Of a stretch of 64,000 nucleotides of DNA, positions 17,719 to 27,139 are shown piece after piece. The position numbers and the translations under genes are program-made. The notes below the pieces were generated by a model that did not search any database, was not told the DNA's origin, and was given only the letters and a program-made list of their open reading frames with translations. Source of the DNA: Prochlorococcus sp. AG-409-I11 (GTDB lineage Bacteria > Cyanobacteriota > Cyanobacteriia > PCC-6307 > Cyanobiaceae); NCBI GenBank assembly GCA_003215725.1, contig QCJX01000001.1:82501-146500 (forward strand). The letters are read 5' to 3'. Each line of letters starts with the position of its first letter. The first letter of the stretch is position 1.

Positions 17719-19101
17719 TTAGCAGCGTTTCCAAGGACGCTCTAAAAGAGTTGCAACTAATGCAAAACTTGCAAGTAACCAAAGTACAGGTACAACACCA
17801 AAACTTCCTACCAATGCACCTGCGAGTACAAGAGGAAGGCTAAGCGCGATATTAATCAAGTTGTTTTGCAATCCAAACACTTTGCCCCGTTGGTTAAGGG
17901 GAGTGTCTTGTTGAAGTGTTGTTTGAGCTGGAATTGCTACCAGAGCTGCTCCAATCCCTAGTCCTCCACAAAGAAGCAATGTCATCAAAAGTGACCCTTT
18001 GAATTGACCTAAGAGAATTAGACTGAAAGCAATTGAACCAAGCCCAGCAGAAGTAAGTTTTCTCCTTGTAAATAGATGTCCAATTTGAGCTAAAAATATT
18101 GCACCTAACGATATCCCTAGCCCACACATTGCAAGCAATAATCCAAAGTTAGTTGGGCCAAGACCTTTAATTGATGAGGCAAGACTTATAGCTAATACAT
18201 ACAGTGCTGCTAGCAGGCTATATAGGACTACTAAATGAACTATTGCACCTCTGACACTAGGCTTTTCTTTTAGGACGTTTAAACCTTCTCCAATTTCTTT
18301 AAAAACATTTTTATGGATGAGATGGTTTGTATGCTCCTGCAATGAGACTGTGCTTAACACAATTGCAGCTATCCCATAACATAAAGGAAGTAGTAGAAAC
18401 TCTCCACCTTCAATTCCTAACAGCAAAAATGTATTCTTGAGAAGTCTTAGAATTGGATCTCCCAATGCGAATCCCACAATAGTTGCGCCCATGCTTGTAG
18501 CTTGATAAAGAGAATTAGCTGCAAGGAGGTGATCGTTAGGTACTAATAATGGAATTGCAGCTTGCTCGGCAGGTGCAAAGAATTGAGTGAGACTGGATTC
18601 TAAAAAAGTCATTATTAATAGCGCCCAGTATCCCCAGCTCAAACTCAACCAAGTAGGTCCTGGCAGCAAACAAAGAGGTGTTAGTAGTACAAGTAATGCT
18701 CTTAATCCATTGGAGGTAACCATTATTCGACGTTTGGGCCATATATCAGCACCTATACCTGCGATAGTGCCAAGAAACATTGCTGGGACTGTGTTGGCAA
18801 TATAGATACCTGTTGCTAAAAGAGTTATTCGTTGCGCACGCGTTTCAAAGTTCATTCGAATTGCCGCAGCAACCCCTGCAAGGGTTTCGTTGCTTTCTGG
18901 TGTAATACTTACCCAATACTGAGCGATCATATACACCATTAAAATGATGTAAAACTTGTCAGCTAATTGAGAGAATATTTGACCAATCCATAGTTTACGA
19001 AAACCAGTATATTTAAGTACAGCTTGGATCCCCCTTGAATCTGTTGTGTTGCTTTTGACAGACAACTGTAGATCTGAAGAATGAATATTTTGATCTTTCA
19101 A
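17719..19101 (-). CDS. Major facilitator superfamily transporter
   Basis: A 460-residue polytopic membrane protein with about 12 hydrophobic segments. The N-terminal cytoplasmic start FRKLWIGQIFSQLADKFYII is typical of the multidrug-like MFS group (MFS_3/enterobactin exporter EntS-like), as is the loop GIGADIWPKRRIMVTSNGLR after the second or third helix. The C-terminal half contains RGKVFGLQNNLINIALSLPL. The substrate is unknown. The downstream glycosyltransferase is close enough for cotranscription, so the pair could serve export of a small glycosylated compound, which is speculative. Confidence 0.88.
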   Translation of the reverse strand: MKDQNIHSSDLQLSVKSNTTDSRGIQAVLKYTGFRKLWIGQIFSQLADKFYIILMVYMIAQYWVSITPESNETLAGVAAAIRMNFETRAQRITLLATGIYIANTVPAMFLGTIAGIGADIWPKRRIMVTSNGLRALLVLLTPLCLLPGPTWLSLSWGYWALLIMTFLESSLTQFFAPAEQAAIPLLVPNDHLLAANSLYQATSMGATIVGFALGDPILRLLKNTFLLLGIEGGEFLLLPLCYGIAAIVLSTVSLQEHTNHLIHKNVFKEIGEGLNVLKEKPSVRGAIVHLVVLYSLLAALYVLAISLASSIKGLGPTNFGLLLAMCGLGISLGAIFLAQIGHLFTRRKLTSAGLGSIAFSLILLGQFKGSLLMTLLLCGGLGIGAALVAIPAQTTLQQDTPLNQRGKVFGLQNNLINIALSLPLVLAGALVGSFGVVPVLWLLASFALVATLLERPWKRC

Positions 19102-19135
19102 AATATTTTCAAAGCAGATTTAATAACGAGTCTTC

Positions 19136-19924
19136 TCATTGACTTAGAACTATTTCCCTCAACATTTGAAGTGAACGAAGACTATGTTGAAGATGGTTCT
19201 CTGTCCAGCAATTGACTACTGTTAATAACTTTAACCATACTTCTTTGGGGCCAAGAAGTTTTCCGTTTTTGTCGATAGGAATATTGGGCCTGAATAATCT
19301 CTGGAGTAGGGCAAGCTCTGAAGGGTTTAGTTGAATCTCTGCATTAGGTAAAGAGCCAATAACAAATCCTTCGTCAGGGATAAGACTGCAACGCCAATCC
19401 CAATTACCTATTGGCGGATTTAAATGTAGTCCAGTTCTACAACACTCTTGAACTGGAAGACCATATCCACCCAGAGCTAGCAGGTGGACACAAGATTGAA
19501 CACTCATCGCCAATGTTGTGAGAAGGGAATTGGAGTGAGGAGCCTGGATCTCTTCAAGCCTATTTAGATGTATTAGAACTGTACTTAACATCCCTGAGAA
19601 AGGATCATTCCTTGCTACTAACATGATTGTTAACTCTGCCATTGCTTGTGCTGCTGAAAGTGTCTCTAATTTCTGCCCAACTTTGCTAAAGCTCTTCAAG
19701 ACTTTAATTTGACGAACTCTTTTTAAGTCAGATCTCCCTCCTACATGTAATTCAAGAAGAGTTAGAGGAGTTGCTGCTGCCATGCTGCTTCTTGGACGTC
19801 TTGCTCCTGGGACGGCAAAACGACTAATACCTTCTTGATCGCTCAGGATGGTAATTAAACGATCATTTTCTCCTAGAGGCCCAACTTTTAGAGAAAGACC
19901 TTGAATTTTTTTTTCTGCAATCAC
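19136..19924 (-). CDS. recO: DNA repair protein RecO
   Basis: A 262-residue RecO, which with RecR/RecF loads RecA on SSB-coated gaps. The N-terminal OB-fold is seen in GLSLKVGPLGENDRLITILS and GISRFAVPGARRPRSSMAAA, followed by the helical domain. The Cys-containing zinc-like segment around residues 150-180 is partial (CVHLLALGGYGLPVQECCRT). The start GTG 19924 overlaps the deoC stop by 4 bases (GTGA), indicating translational coupling, an arrangement repeatedly seen in cyanobacteria. Confidence 0.93.
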   Translation of the reverse strand: MIAEKKIQGLSLKVGPLGENDRLITILSDQEGISRFAVPGARRPRSSMAAATPLTLLELHVGGRSDLKRVRQIKVLKSFSKVGQKLETLSAAQAMAELTIMLVARNDPFSGMLSTVLIHLNRLEEIQAPHSNSLLTTLAMSVQSCVHLLALGGYGLPVQECCRTGLHLNPPIGNWDWRCSLIPDEGFVIGSLPNAEIQLNPSELALLQRLFRPNIPIDKNGKLLGPKEVWLKLLTVVNCWTENHLQHSLRSLQMLREIVLSQ

Positions 19925-20604
19925 TTAATTTTGTTTGATAGTTCTTTCATAAGACTTGGTCCATATGAAGTCCCAATGTGATTTGATCCTGCATTGATTA
20001 GTTTAATGGCTTTATCAAGTGTTTTGATTCCCCCGACAGCTTTGATGGAGCAGCGACCTTTTACTAGTTCAACTAATGTACGAATATTAGTATCTTCAAC
20101 GGCAGTTCCAAAACCATTCCCATTTTGGATTCCAATTACACCTGCATCTAGAGAGGCATCTATAGCTAATTTTAATTTATCTGTAGATAAACGATAAAAA
20201 TCAAGAACTACTATTACTGGGAGTCCTATATCACATATCCTTGCTAACTCTTCAGAAAAAACATCACTTTTCTCTTTATTTAAAGTATAGAAATTAGGAA
20301 CAACTTCAAGCTGTTCAGCTCCTAGGCTGGCAGCTAACTCTGCTTCTTTTTGTTTTATATGACTTGGTACCGTTCCAAAAGGAAATGCAATTACTGATAT
20401 AAGTTTAATACTTCCTTTTGACCCCAGGTATTCTCGTGCCTGTTTAATCCGTAAAAGGTTGGTACATAGGCCAGAAAAGTTGAAGTGTTTTGCAGAATCG
20501 CAAATTTCCATTAGACCCTCATCAGTTAGATGAGGGTCTAATGCAGCTTGATGAATGTATTTAGATAACTCTGGAAAACTATCTTCAAGGGAGGCTTTTA
20601 TCAT
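19921..20604 (-). CDS. deoC: Deoxyribose-phosphate aldolase
   Basis: A 227-residue class I aldolase cleaving 2-deoxyribose-5-phosphate to glyceraldehyde-3-phosphate and acetaldehyde. Family landmarks are LDPHLTDEGL near 22-31, VIAFPFGTVPSHIKQKEAE (about 70-88), the catalytic region VIVVLDFYRL, and IKAVGGIKTLDKAIKLI (about 186-202) with the Schiff-base Lys in the loop. GSNHIGTSYG forms the phosphate site. It is the first gene of the deoC-recO pair, 14 bases after the hibernation factor gene. Confidence 0.93.
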   Translation of the reverse strand: MIKASLEDSFPELSKYIHQAALDPHLTDEGLMEICDSAKHFNFSGLCTNLLRIKQAREYLGSKGSIKLISVIAFPFGTVPSHIKQKEAELAASLGAEQLEVVPNFYTLNKEKSDVFSEELARICDIGLPVIVVLDFYRLSTDKLKLAIDASLDAGVIGIQNGNGFGTAVEDTNIRTLVELVKGRCSIKAVGGIKTLDKAIKLINAGSNHIGTSYGPSLMKELSNKIK

Positions 20605-20618
20605 AAATAGATAATGGT

Positions 20619-21206
20619 TTAATCTCTAGCTTGGATGATCCCGTAACCTCCATGATTGCGTTTGTAAATAACTTGCAGTTCTTTGCTCTCTTCCTCTCTA
20701 AATAAATAAAAGTCATGATCAATTAGATCGAGTTGTTCCCTGGCTTGGTTAATACTCATCGGTGGCATATTGAAATACTTTCTTCTAACCCCTGGGCTTG
20801 GTAAATGTACTTCTTTCCCTTCAAGTATTGATCCTTTAATTGCGGTTTCTTCAAGTACTGCTTCTGTTGGCGGAGTTATAGATGCATTGTGTCCGTTGCT
20901 GTGATGGTGATCGCTATTACGATCTTTATAACGACGTAACTGTCTTGAAAGCTTACCGGCAACCAGATCAATACTTGCGTATAAATTTTCGCTTCGTTCT
21001 TGTGCTCTGATTACTGTCCCATTGGCGAATACAGTTACTTCTGCTGTTTGTTGCGGTACGCGAGGGTTCCTGGCAACTGACAAATGAACATCAGCTTCTT
21101 GAACCATTTCTTCAAAATGGTGAAATGCCCTTTCTAGTTTGGATTGTGTGTATTCCCGTATCGCAGGAGTTATTTCAAGGTTACGTCCATGGATGAGCAG
21201 CTTCAT
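20619..21206 (-). CDS. hpf: Long-form ribosome hibernation promoting factor (LrtA/HPF)
   Basis: A 195-residue long HPF. The N-terminal S30AE domain (MKLLIHGRNLEITPAIREYT to about 100) binds the decoding centre. The C-terminal dimerisation domain runs from about 130 (VRRKYFNMPPMSINQAREQL, then DHDFYLFREEESKELQVIYK). Together they produce inactive 100S ribosomes in the dark or under starvation; the cyanobacterial version was named light-repressed transcript A. Its start codon overlaps the divergent lipB start region by 18 bases, so its promoter must lie within the lipB coding sequence. Confidence 0.95.
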   Translation of the reverse strand: MKLLIHGRNLEITPAIREYTQSKLERAFHHFEEMVQEADVHLSVARNPRVPQQTAEVTVFANGTVIRAQERSENLYASIDLVAGKLSRQLRRYKDRNSDHHHSNGHNASITPPTEAVLEETAIKGSILEGKEVHLPSPGVRRKYFNMPPMSINQAREQLDLIDHDFYLFREEESKELQVIYKRNHGGYGIIQARD

Positions 21207-21908
21207 GGTCTTCCTCCTAAGCCGTTAGAAATCGGCAATCTAGATACACCGTATTCATCAGAGTACATTTCTTCTGCTTTTATTTTCGAGCCAGAAGATT
21301 TGGTACCTTTCCATACGGCTTGGAATTGGCAGAAATCATGGCAAAAAAAATTGTTCGAAAACATTGAGGAGCCCCAAGCGGTTTGGATTCTTCAGCATCC
21401 AAGTTGCTACACCCTGGGTAAAGGTGGTTCAAATTCCAATGTCCTTTTCGACTCTAGGAATAATCCTTTATTTATTGATCATGTTGATAGAGGGGGTGAA
21501 GTGACTCATCATTTGCCAGGTCAATTAGTGGTTTATTTTGTTTTGGATTTACACCGCTATAAAACTGATCTTCATTGGTACTTGCGCGAGTTAGAGCAAG
21601 TTGTTATTGACTTGCTCCAAGAGCTAGGTCTCTGTGGTAAGAGGGTTGAGGGACTAACTGGTGTGTGGTGTGGCTCTCATAAGGTTTGTTCTATAGGGGT
21701 TGGTTGTCGCCGATGGATTACTCAACATGGATTGTCACTTAACATTGATTGTGACTTGAAAGGTTTTTCTGAGATTGTCCCTTGTGGATTGCATGGACAT
21801 AAAATTGGGAGATTGTGTAATTGGTTACCTGGGATAAGAGTTTCCGATGTTCAGCCAATTATGAAGAGGTTGGTTCTCGAACGCTTTAGGTTGAGATTAA
21901 AAAAATAA
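21189..21908 (+). CDS. lipB: Octanoyl-ACP:protein octanoyltransferase
   Basis: About 239 residues. LipB moves octanoate from acyl carrier protein to lipoyl domains as the first step of lipoate synthesis. Diagnostic segments are WILQHPSCYTLGKGG, VDRGGEVTHHLPGQLVVYFV (about 95-114), GVWCGSHKVCSIGVGCRRWIT with the catalytic Cys/Lys region, and HGLSLNIDCDL followed by IVPCGL. It fits the E2 gene at 24575, whose product needs lipoylation. ATG 21189 is chosen; it overlaps the start of the divergent hpf. Confidence 0.94.
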   Translation: MDEQLHGLPPKPLEIGNLDTPYSSEYISSAFIFEPEDLVPFHTAWNWQKSWQKKLFENIEEPQAVWILQHPSCYTLGKGGSNSNVLFDSRNNPLFIDHVDRGGEVTHHLPGQLVVYFVLDLHRYKTDLHWYLRELEQVVIDLLQELGLCGKRVEGLTGVWCGSHKVCSIGVGCRRWITQHGLSLNIDCDLKGFSEIVPCGLHGHKIGRLCNWLPGIRVSDVQPIMKRLVLERFRLRLKK

Positions 21909-21931
21909 TTAAACTAGTTAATTATTTTTTT
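21899..21931 (+). terminator. Perfect AT-rich terminator hairpin after lipB
   Basis: A 14-bp perfect inverted repeat with a 5-base ACTAG loop. The left arm (AAAAAAATAATTAA) overlaps the lipB stop codon and the right arm ends in seven T residues. With A and T runs at both ends it could act in both directions. Confidence 0.65.
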
Positions 21932-22001
21932 AAGATTTTTTAGATTTTTAGTCCGATAATTAACAGTAGATTTAATAAATTTTCTTATCAGGAGAACTTA
22001 G

Positions 22002-23987
22002 GTGAAACTATTTAAAAAAAAGTCTGGTTCCTTTGATCCTTTCGTTGAAGCAAAATCTTTTTGGAGACCTGTAAAAAAAGAAAAACAAGCTCTTAAAAAA
22101 CATAAATATGTTGAAGGACTTCAACGTGTAGATCAAATTTGGCCATGGTTAATGAAAAATCATGGTGATGTGGTTGCAGTAAACGCACCTCATGCGACGC
22201 ACCCTGAAACTTATACCTATTCTGCACTTTCATCTTTTATTTCTAATGGGGCTAAAGCTTTTAAAACTCTAGGAATAAAAAATAATGATGTAGTTGCTCT
22301 ATTCTCCGAGAATAGCCCTCGATGGTTAATTGCTGATCAAGGGTTAATGAGATTAGGAGCTGCAGATGCGGTTCGAGGTGCTTCCGCTCCAGTGGAGGAA
22401 CTTCGCTACATCCTTGAAGATTCAGGAGCTATTGCTTTAATAGTACAAAATAAAGAATTAATTGAAAAATTATCTCTTAGTGATATTCAAAAGGATCGAC
22501 TGAAGTTTATCTTGCAACTTGAGGGAGATCCTGCGCCAGGTGTAATTGGATGGGACACATTTTTATCTCTAGAAAAGAATTCTTATGATGACGAATTTGA
22601 CAAAGCAATCCAGAAAGCTGACTCTATAGCAGTTTCAGCAATCGCAACCATTCTTTATACCTCGGGAACAACAGGTAAGCCAAAGGGAGTTCCCCTGACT
22701 CATGCAAACCTTTTGCACCAAATAAGATCTTTGGCTTGTGTGGCGAACCCTCCTGCCGGATCGTCAGTTCTTAGTGTTTTGCCTATTTGGCATTCCTATG
22801 AAAGAAGTGCTGAGTATTACTTCTTTTCTTGTGCTTGTACTCAAAGTTATACGACTATTAAGCATCTAAAGTATGACCTACCACTTGTTAGACCCATTGT
22901 TATGGCAACAGTTCCCAGGCTCTGGGAGGCTATTCAGTCCGGGTTTGATGATGCGGTTAAAAAAATGCCCTTAAGCAGGAAAACTTTAATCAAGTTAGCA
23001 CTTTTAAATAGCTCTTCTTATAAATTTGCTAGAAGGAAAGCTCTCTTACTATTGTTAGAACCTATTGACTTATTCCAGAGAGCTATATCTTTTTTTGAGT
23101 TAATTATTCGCTGGCCAATACATGCAATCTCAAATTTTTTATTATGGCCCAAGGTTAGGAAACAACTCTGTGGAGGACGTTTGCTGTTTGCTATAAATGG
23201 AGGCGGTGCTATAGCTCCACATGTTGACTTGTTCTTTGAGGCTATAGGCGTTGAATTGCTAGTTGGATATGGTCTTACAGAGACTAGCCCAGTTGTGAGT
23301 TGCAGGAGGCCATGGCGAAACCTTCGGGGAAGCTCTGGTCCCCCGTTGCCTGAGACGGAATTTAAAATTGTAGATCCAGATAATGGATTGCCTAAGGGGT
23401 TTCGACAAAGAGGTCGAGTTTTAATTAGAGGACCACAAGTAATGAATGGCTATTTGGGTAAACCTGAAGAATCAGCCAAGGTGCTTGATAGCCATGGTTG
23501 GTTTGATTCAGGTGATCTTGGAATGCTTTTGCCTGATGGTTCACTTGTCCTTACTGGACGTGCTAAAGACACAATTGTTTTAAGTAACGGAGAAAATATT
23601 GAACCGGGACCTCTTGAGGAGATTTTGGTAGCAAGCTCTTTTATCGATCAATTAATGCTTGTTGGCCAAGATGAGAAACAATTAGGTGCTTTATTAGTTC
23701 CTAATGTTGAGAAAATTGTCATTTGGGCTCAACACCATGGACTCACATTGTCAGAAGATTTTGATAAAACACCTGGTGACCTTGAATTGAGAAAGCTTCT
23801 TAGAAAAGAAATTAATAAATTACTTTTAAAAAGGCCTGGCTCTCGTCCTGATGAAAGAGTTGTAGGTGTTGCGTTGGTTGAACCTTTTTCAATTGAGAAT
23901 GGATTGCTTACTCAAACTCTGAAGCAAAGAAGAGAAAGGATTACCAATAGAGATTTTGATGCCATTGCTGAAATTTATGGCCGTTGA
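22002..23987 (+). CDS. aas: Long-chain acyl-ACP/acyl-CoA synthetase (AMP-binding)
   Basis: A 661-residue adenylate-forming enzyme. The P-loop-like motif is YTSGTTGKPKGVPLTH (about 219-234), followed by LLVGYGLTETSPVVSCR (A5) and WFDSGDLGMLLPDGSLVLTGRAKDTIV (A7/A8). The C-terminal lysine domain is present. Cyanobacterial homologues activate free fatty acids as acyl-ACP for recycling into membrane lipids. The start GTG 22002 has GGAG upstream. It stands alone after the lipB terminator. Confidence 0.93.
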   Translation: MKLFKKKSGSFDPFVEAKSFWRPVKKEKQALKKHKYVEGLQRVDQIWPWLMKNHGDVVAVNAPHATHPETYTYSALSSFISNGAKAFKTLGIKNNDVVALFSENSPRWLIADQGLMRLGAADAVRGASAPVEELRYILEDSGAIALIVQNKELIEKLSLSDIQKDRLKFILQLEGDPAPGVIGWDTFLSLEKNSYDDEFDKAIQKADSIAVSAIATILYTSGTTGKPKGVPLTHANLLHQIRSLACVANPPAGSSVLSVLPIWHSYERSAEYYFFSCACTQSYTTIKHLKYDLPLVRPIVMATVPRLWEAIQSGFDDAVKKMPLSRKTLIKLALLNSSSYKFARRKALLLLLEPIDLFQRAISFFELIIRWPIHAISNFLLWPKVRKQLCGGRLLFAINGGGAIAPHVDLFFEAIGVELLVGYGLTETSPVVSCRRPWRNLRGSSGPPLPETEFKIVDPDNGLPKGFRQRGRVLIRGPQVMNGYLGKPEESAKVLDSHGWFDSGDLGMLLPDGSLVLTGRAKDTIVLSNGENIEPGPLEEILVASSFIDQLMLVGQDEKQLGALLVPNVEKIVIWAQHHGLTLSEDFDKTPGDLELRKLLRKEINKLLLKRPGSRPDERVVGVALVEPFSIENGLLTQTLKQRRERITNRDFDAIAEIYGR

Positions 23988-24051
23988 ACTTTTCATTTGA
24001 TCGAGTTATTTGACCAATAACCATCTTTGCTGAGAGTCTTGGCGCTTATAA

Positions 24052-24504
24052 ATGAATTCAATGACTCAAGTCAAAACACTTTCGATTAAGCGTTCTATCA
24101 CTATTAGGGCGATTGTTACTCCTGCATGGAAAGAGGAAGCAGAAAGAGAGTTGAGCACTGCAATCTCTGCTACTGATCAACAATTATCACAATTAGAGCA
24201 AGAAGGCCAACAGGTTGTTGATGACGTAAGACGTCAAAGTGCAAATCCATTAGACCCTAGGGTTCAAGAACAGGTTGCTCAAGTTCAACAACAAGTAGCT
24301 GCTAAACGTGCTGAATTAGAAGAACAAAAGCGTAATCTCTTGCAGCAGCAGGCACAGGTAAGAGAGTTGGAAATGGAGCAAATCGTTGAGCAAGGTCAAC
24401 TTGAAAGTTTTTGTGATCTAAAGGTCGGGGACAATTTGGTGAGCAAAATGCAAGTTTCAGTTGTGGTTCGTGACGGAATTGTTGAGGCAATTGAACAGGA
24501 CTGA
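24052..24504 (+). CDS. YlqD-like coiled-coil protein
   Basis: A 150-residue protein of the YlqD family. The N-terminal strand-rich part (VKTLSIKRSITIRAIVTPAW) is followed by a long Gln/Glu-rich coiled coil (about 45-115). The C-terminus is a small strand segment (CDLKVGDNLVSKMQVSVVVR). Family function is unknown. It sits just upstream of the pyruvate dehydrogenase E2 gene in the same orientation, 70 bases apart. Confidence 0.85.
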   Translation: MNSMTQVKTLSIKRSITIRAIVTPAWKEEAERELSTAISATDQQLSQLEQEGQQVVDDVRRQSANPLDPRVQEQVAQVQQQVAAKRAELEEQKRNLLQQQAQVRELEMEQIVEQGQLESFCDLKVGDNLVSKMQVSVVVRDGIVEAIEQD

Positions 24505-24574
24505 CCAAGTTCTTTGATAGTTGGTTCAATTACTCATTAAAATTAATTGATGTAGATCTCCAAGGGAGAAGGTT

Positions 24575-25960
24575 TTGGCAACACACGACATATTTATGCC
24601 TGCACTTAGTTCAACGATGACTGAGGGCAAGATTGTTGAGTGGCTAAAAAAACCAGGAGATAAAGTTGGGCGTGGAGAGTCCGTCTTGGTTGTTGAATCA
24701 GATAAAGCTGATATGGATGTGGAATCTTTCCAAGACGGATTTTTGGCTGCTGTCTTGATGCCTTCAGGCAGTACTGCACCAGTGGGTGAAACAATTGGTT
24801 TAATTGTTGAAACGCAAGAAGAGATTGCTGCAGTTCAAGCGAGTGCGAGTGTTGCTAAAGCAAAAGAATCAGTATCTCTAGATTCATCAAGATCTAGTCA
24901 AGCTCCTAAGGAATCTTCGCCTTCACAAGCAAAACAAATAGGACTTCAAAAAGAAGCCATTGAAAAGTCTTCTAGTGCTCCAAAAACATTAACTTCTCAA
25001 CCAACTCGAGTTGTGGTTAATGACGGAAGAATAGTGGCTTCTCCGAGAGCTAAAAAACTTGCATCTCAACTTGGTGTTGACTTGGCGACGGTTAGAGGTA
25101 CTGGCCCACATGGTCGAATACAAGCTGAGGACGTACGTAATGCAAATGGAGAACCTACCTCAGTCCCATGGGTAGCAGAAAGTAATGCGCCCGCTTCTAT
25201 AGGACCAGTTTCGCTATCAGCGATAACTAATAAAAGTGAGAATAAAAAATCATCAGAACCTCTCCCTGGTAAATGTTTTGGTACTCCAGGTGACACAGTT
25301 TCATTTAATACCCTTCAAGAAGCTGTTAATCGGAATATGGAAGCAAGTTTGTCCGTACCTTGTTTCAGGGTTGGGTACACAATTGAGACAGACAATTTAG
25401 ATGTTTTTTATAAACAAGTAAAACCTAATGGAGTTACTATGACAGCCTTATTAGCTAAGGCAGTTGGTATAACACTTGCCCGTCACCCACAAGTAAATGC
25501 AGCATGTAGTCAAAAAGGGATGGCATTTCCTTCTCAGATAAATGTTGCGGTAGCCGTGGCGATGGAAGAAGGAGGTCTTATTACCCCTGTTTTGCAAAAT
25601 GCAGATAGTACTGATCTTTTTGAATTATCTAGACAATGGTCTGACCTTGTGAAGAGATCACGAAGTAAGCAGTTGCAGCCTCATGAGTACAGCAGTGGAA
25701 CTTTTACACTTTCGAACTTGGGAATGTTTGGTGTTGACCGCTTTGACGCAATTCTTCCCCCAGGAACTGGAGCAATTCTTGCTGTTGCGGCTTCTCAACC
25801 AAAAGTTGTAGCTGGTAAAGATGGCTCTATTTCAGTTAAAAGACAAATGCAAGTTAATCTCACTGCAGACCACAGAGTGATTTATGGAGCTGATGGTGCG
25901 GCCTTCCTTAAAGACCTTGCTTATTTAATTGAGAAGAAGCCAGAGAGCCTGGCTTCTTAA
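24575..25960 (+). CDS. pdhC: Pyruvate dehydrogenase E2 (dihydrolipoamide acetyltransferase)
   Basis: A 461-residue E2 chain. A single lipoyl domain is at about 2-78, with the lipoylated Lys in VVESDKADMDVES. A Ser/Ala/Lys linker follows, then a peripheral subunit-binding domain at about 156-190 (ASPRAKKLASQLGVDLATVR and GTGPHGRI) and the catalytic core from about 235. The core has the family motif NLTADHRVIYGADGAAFL with the active-site His. The start is TTG 24575 (MATHDIFMPALSSTMTEG). Its lipoyl group depends on LipB, encoded at 21189. Confidence 0.95.
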   Translation: MATHDIFMPALSSTMTEGKIVEWLKKPGDKVGRGESVLVVESDKADMDVESFQDGFLAAVLMPSGSTAPVGETIGLIVETQEEIAAVQASASVAKAKESVSLDSSRSSQAPKESSPSQAKQIGLQKEAIEKSSSAPKTLTSQPTRVVVNDGRIVASPRAKKLASQLGVDLATVRGTGPHGRIQAEDVRNANGEPTSVPWVAESNAPASIGPVSLSAITNKSENKKSSEPLPGKCFGTPGDTVSFNTLQEAVNRNMEASLSVPCFRVGYTIETDNLDVFYKQVKPNGVTMTALLAKAVGITLARHPQVNAACSQKGMAFPSQINVAVAVAMEEGGLITPVLQNADSTDLFELSRQWSDLVKRSRSKQLQPHEYSSGTFTLSNLGMFGVDRFDAILPPGTGAILAVAASQPKVVAGKDGSISVKRQMQVNLTADHRVIYGADGAAFLKDLAYLIEKKPESLAS

Positions 25961-26021
25961 TTATTGAAGTTGGATAAAGTTAACATCGTTATTGGTTTAC
26001 ATAGTTTCAATCTTCTTAGTT

Positions 26022-27131
26022 GTGTCTAAACCTGTTGATTTTTTACTTAGTTCATATGACTACATTCTTAAACCTAGCTTTATAGCTCAATCTCCTGCTG
26101 AACCTAGGCATGATGCACGGTTATTAATTGTTGATGAGGAGAATGCTTCTCCTGAAGGCACTAGGCACGTTAAGGTTTGGGATTTGCAAGAAGAATTATG
26201 TGCTGGGGATTTATTAGTTATCAACGATACAAGAGTTTTAAAGGCAAGGTTAAGAGTTCGTAGAGAGTGTGGAGGGCGCTCTGAATTGTTGTTACTTGAG
26301 CCACTTAAGGATGGTCAATGGCTGTGTCTTGCTAGGCCCGCAAAAAAATTGAAGCCTGGAGATTACTTGTGGTTAGAAGCTGTTGGACACGAAGCAATTC
26401 GTCTTCAAGTAATTGATAAAGATATCGATAGTGGTGGTCGTATTATTCAATTCCCTTCATTAAATGCTGATAGAGAGAGTATTGAACAACTTTTAGAGAA
26501 GTTTGGAGAAGTGCCATTACCTCCTTACATTGAAGATAAAGATATAACCCATGGAGATAGATATCAGACTAGATATGCAACACGACCAGGAGCAGTAGCT
26601 GCTCCTACGGCAGGCCTGCATTTAAGCGATGAACTCTTAGAGGCTTTGAACCAGAAAGGAGTTTTTCAGTCAAGGGTTACTTTGCATGTTGGATTGGGAA
26701 CATTTAGGCCATTAGAAACGGAGGATTTGTCAGCTTTACAGCTTCATAGTGAGTGGGTAGAGGTCAAAGAAGAAGTGGTTGCTGCTGTTGAGGCTTGTAG
26801 AGAGCGTGGTGGTCGTGTAATTGCAGTAGGAACAACAAGTGTTAGAGCCTTGGAAGGGGCTTTCTTCTTTGGGAAAGGAACTTTGAAGCCTTTTACGGGA
26901 AAGGTGGATCTTGTTATTAAGCCAGGACACCGCTTTGGAGTCGTGGATGGCTTATTGACAAATTTCCACCTTCCTAAAAGCTCGCTTTTACTTTTAGTTA
27001 GTGCTTTGGTTGGCCGTGAAAGATTATTAGCTCTCTATAGAGAAGCAATTGAGCACCAATACCGCTTTTATTCTTTTGGAGATGCTATGTGGGTTTCTCC
27101 AGCTTCTGTTCTACCTGATGCAAAATATTAG
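26022..27131 (+). CDS. queA: S-adenosylmethionine:tRNA ribosyltransferase-isomerase
   Basis: About 369 residues. QueA transfers and isomerises the ribosyl part of SAM onto preQ1-tRNA to give epoxyqueuosine in tRNAs with GUN anticodons (tRNA-Tyr-GTA at 7419 is one such). Landmarks are [20 protein letters not shown] at the start, [59 protein letters not shown], and [20 protein letters not shown]. The open frame begins at TTG 25992, but GTG 26022 gives the usual N-terminus. Confidence 0.95.
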   Translation: MSKPVDFLLSSYDYILKPSFIAQSPAEPRHDARLLIVDEENASPEGTRHVKVWDLQEELCAGDLLVINDTRVLKARLRVRRECGGRSELLLLEPLKDGQWLCLARPAKKLKPGDYLWLEAVGHEAIRLQVIDKDIDSGGRIIQFPSLNADRESIEQLLEKFGEVPLPPYIEDKDITHGDRYQTRYATRPGAVAAPTAGLHLSDELLEALNQKGVFQSRVTLHVGLGTFRPLETEDLSALQLHSEWVEVKEEVVAAVEACRERGGRVIAVGTTSVRALEGAFFFGKGTLKPFTGKVDLVIKPGHRFGVVDGLLTNFHLPKSSLLLLVSALVGRERLLALYREAIEHQYRFYSFGDAMWVSPASVLPDAKY

Positions 27132-27139
27132 CTAATTAT

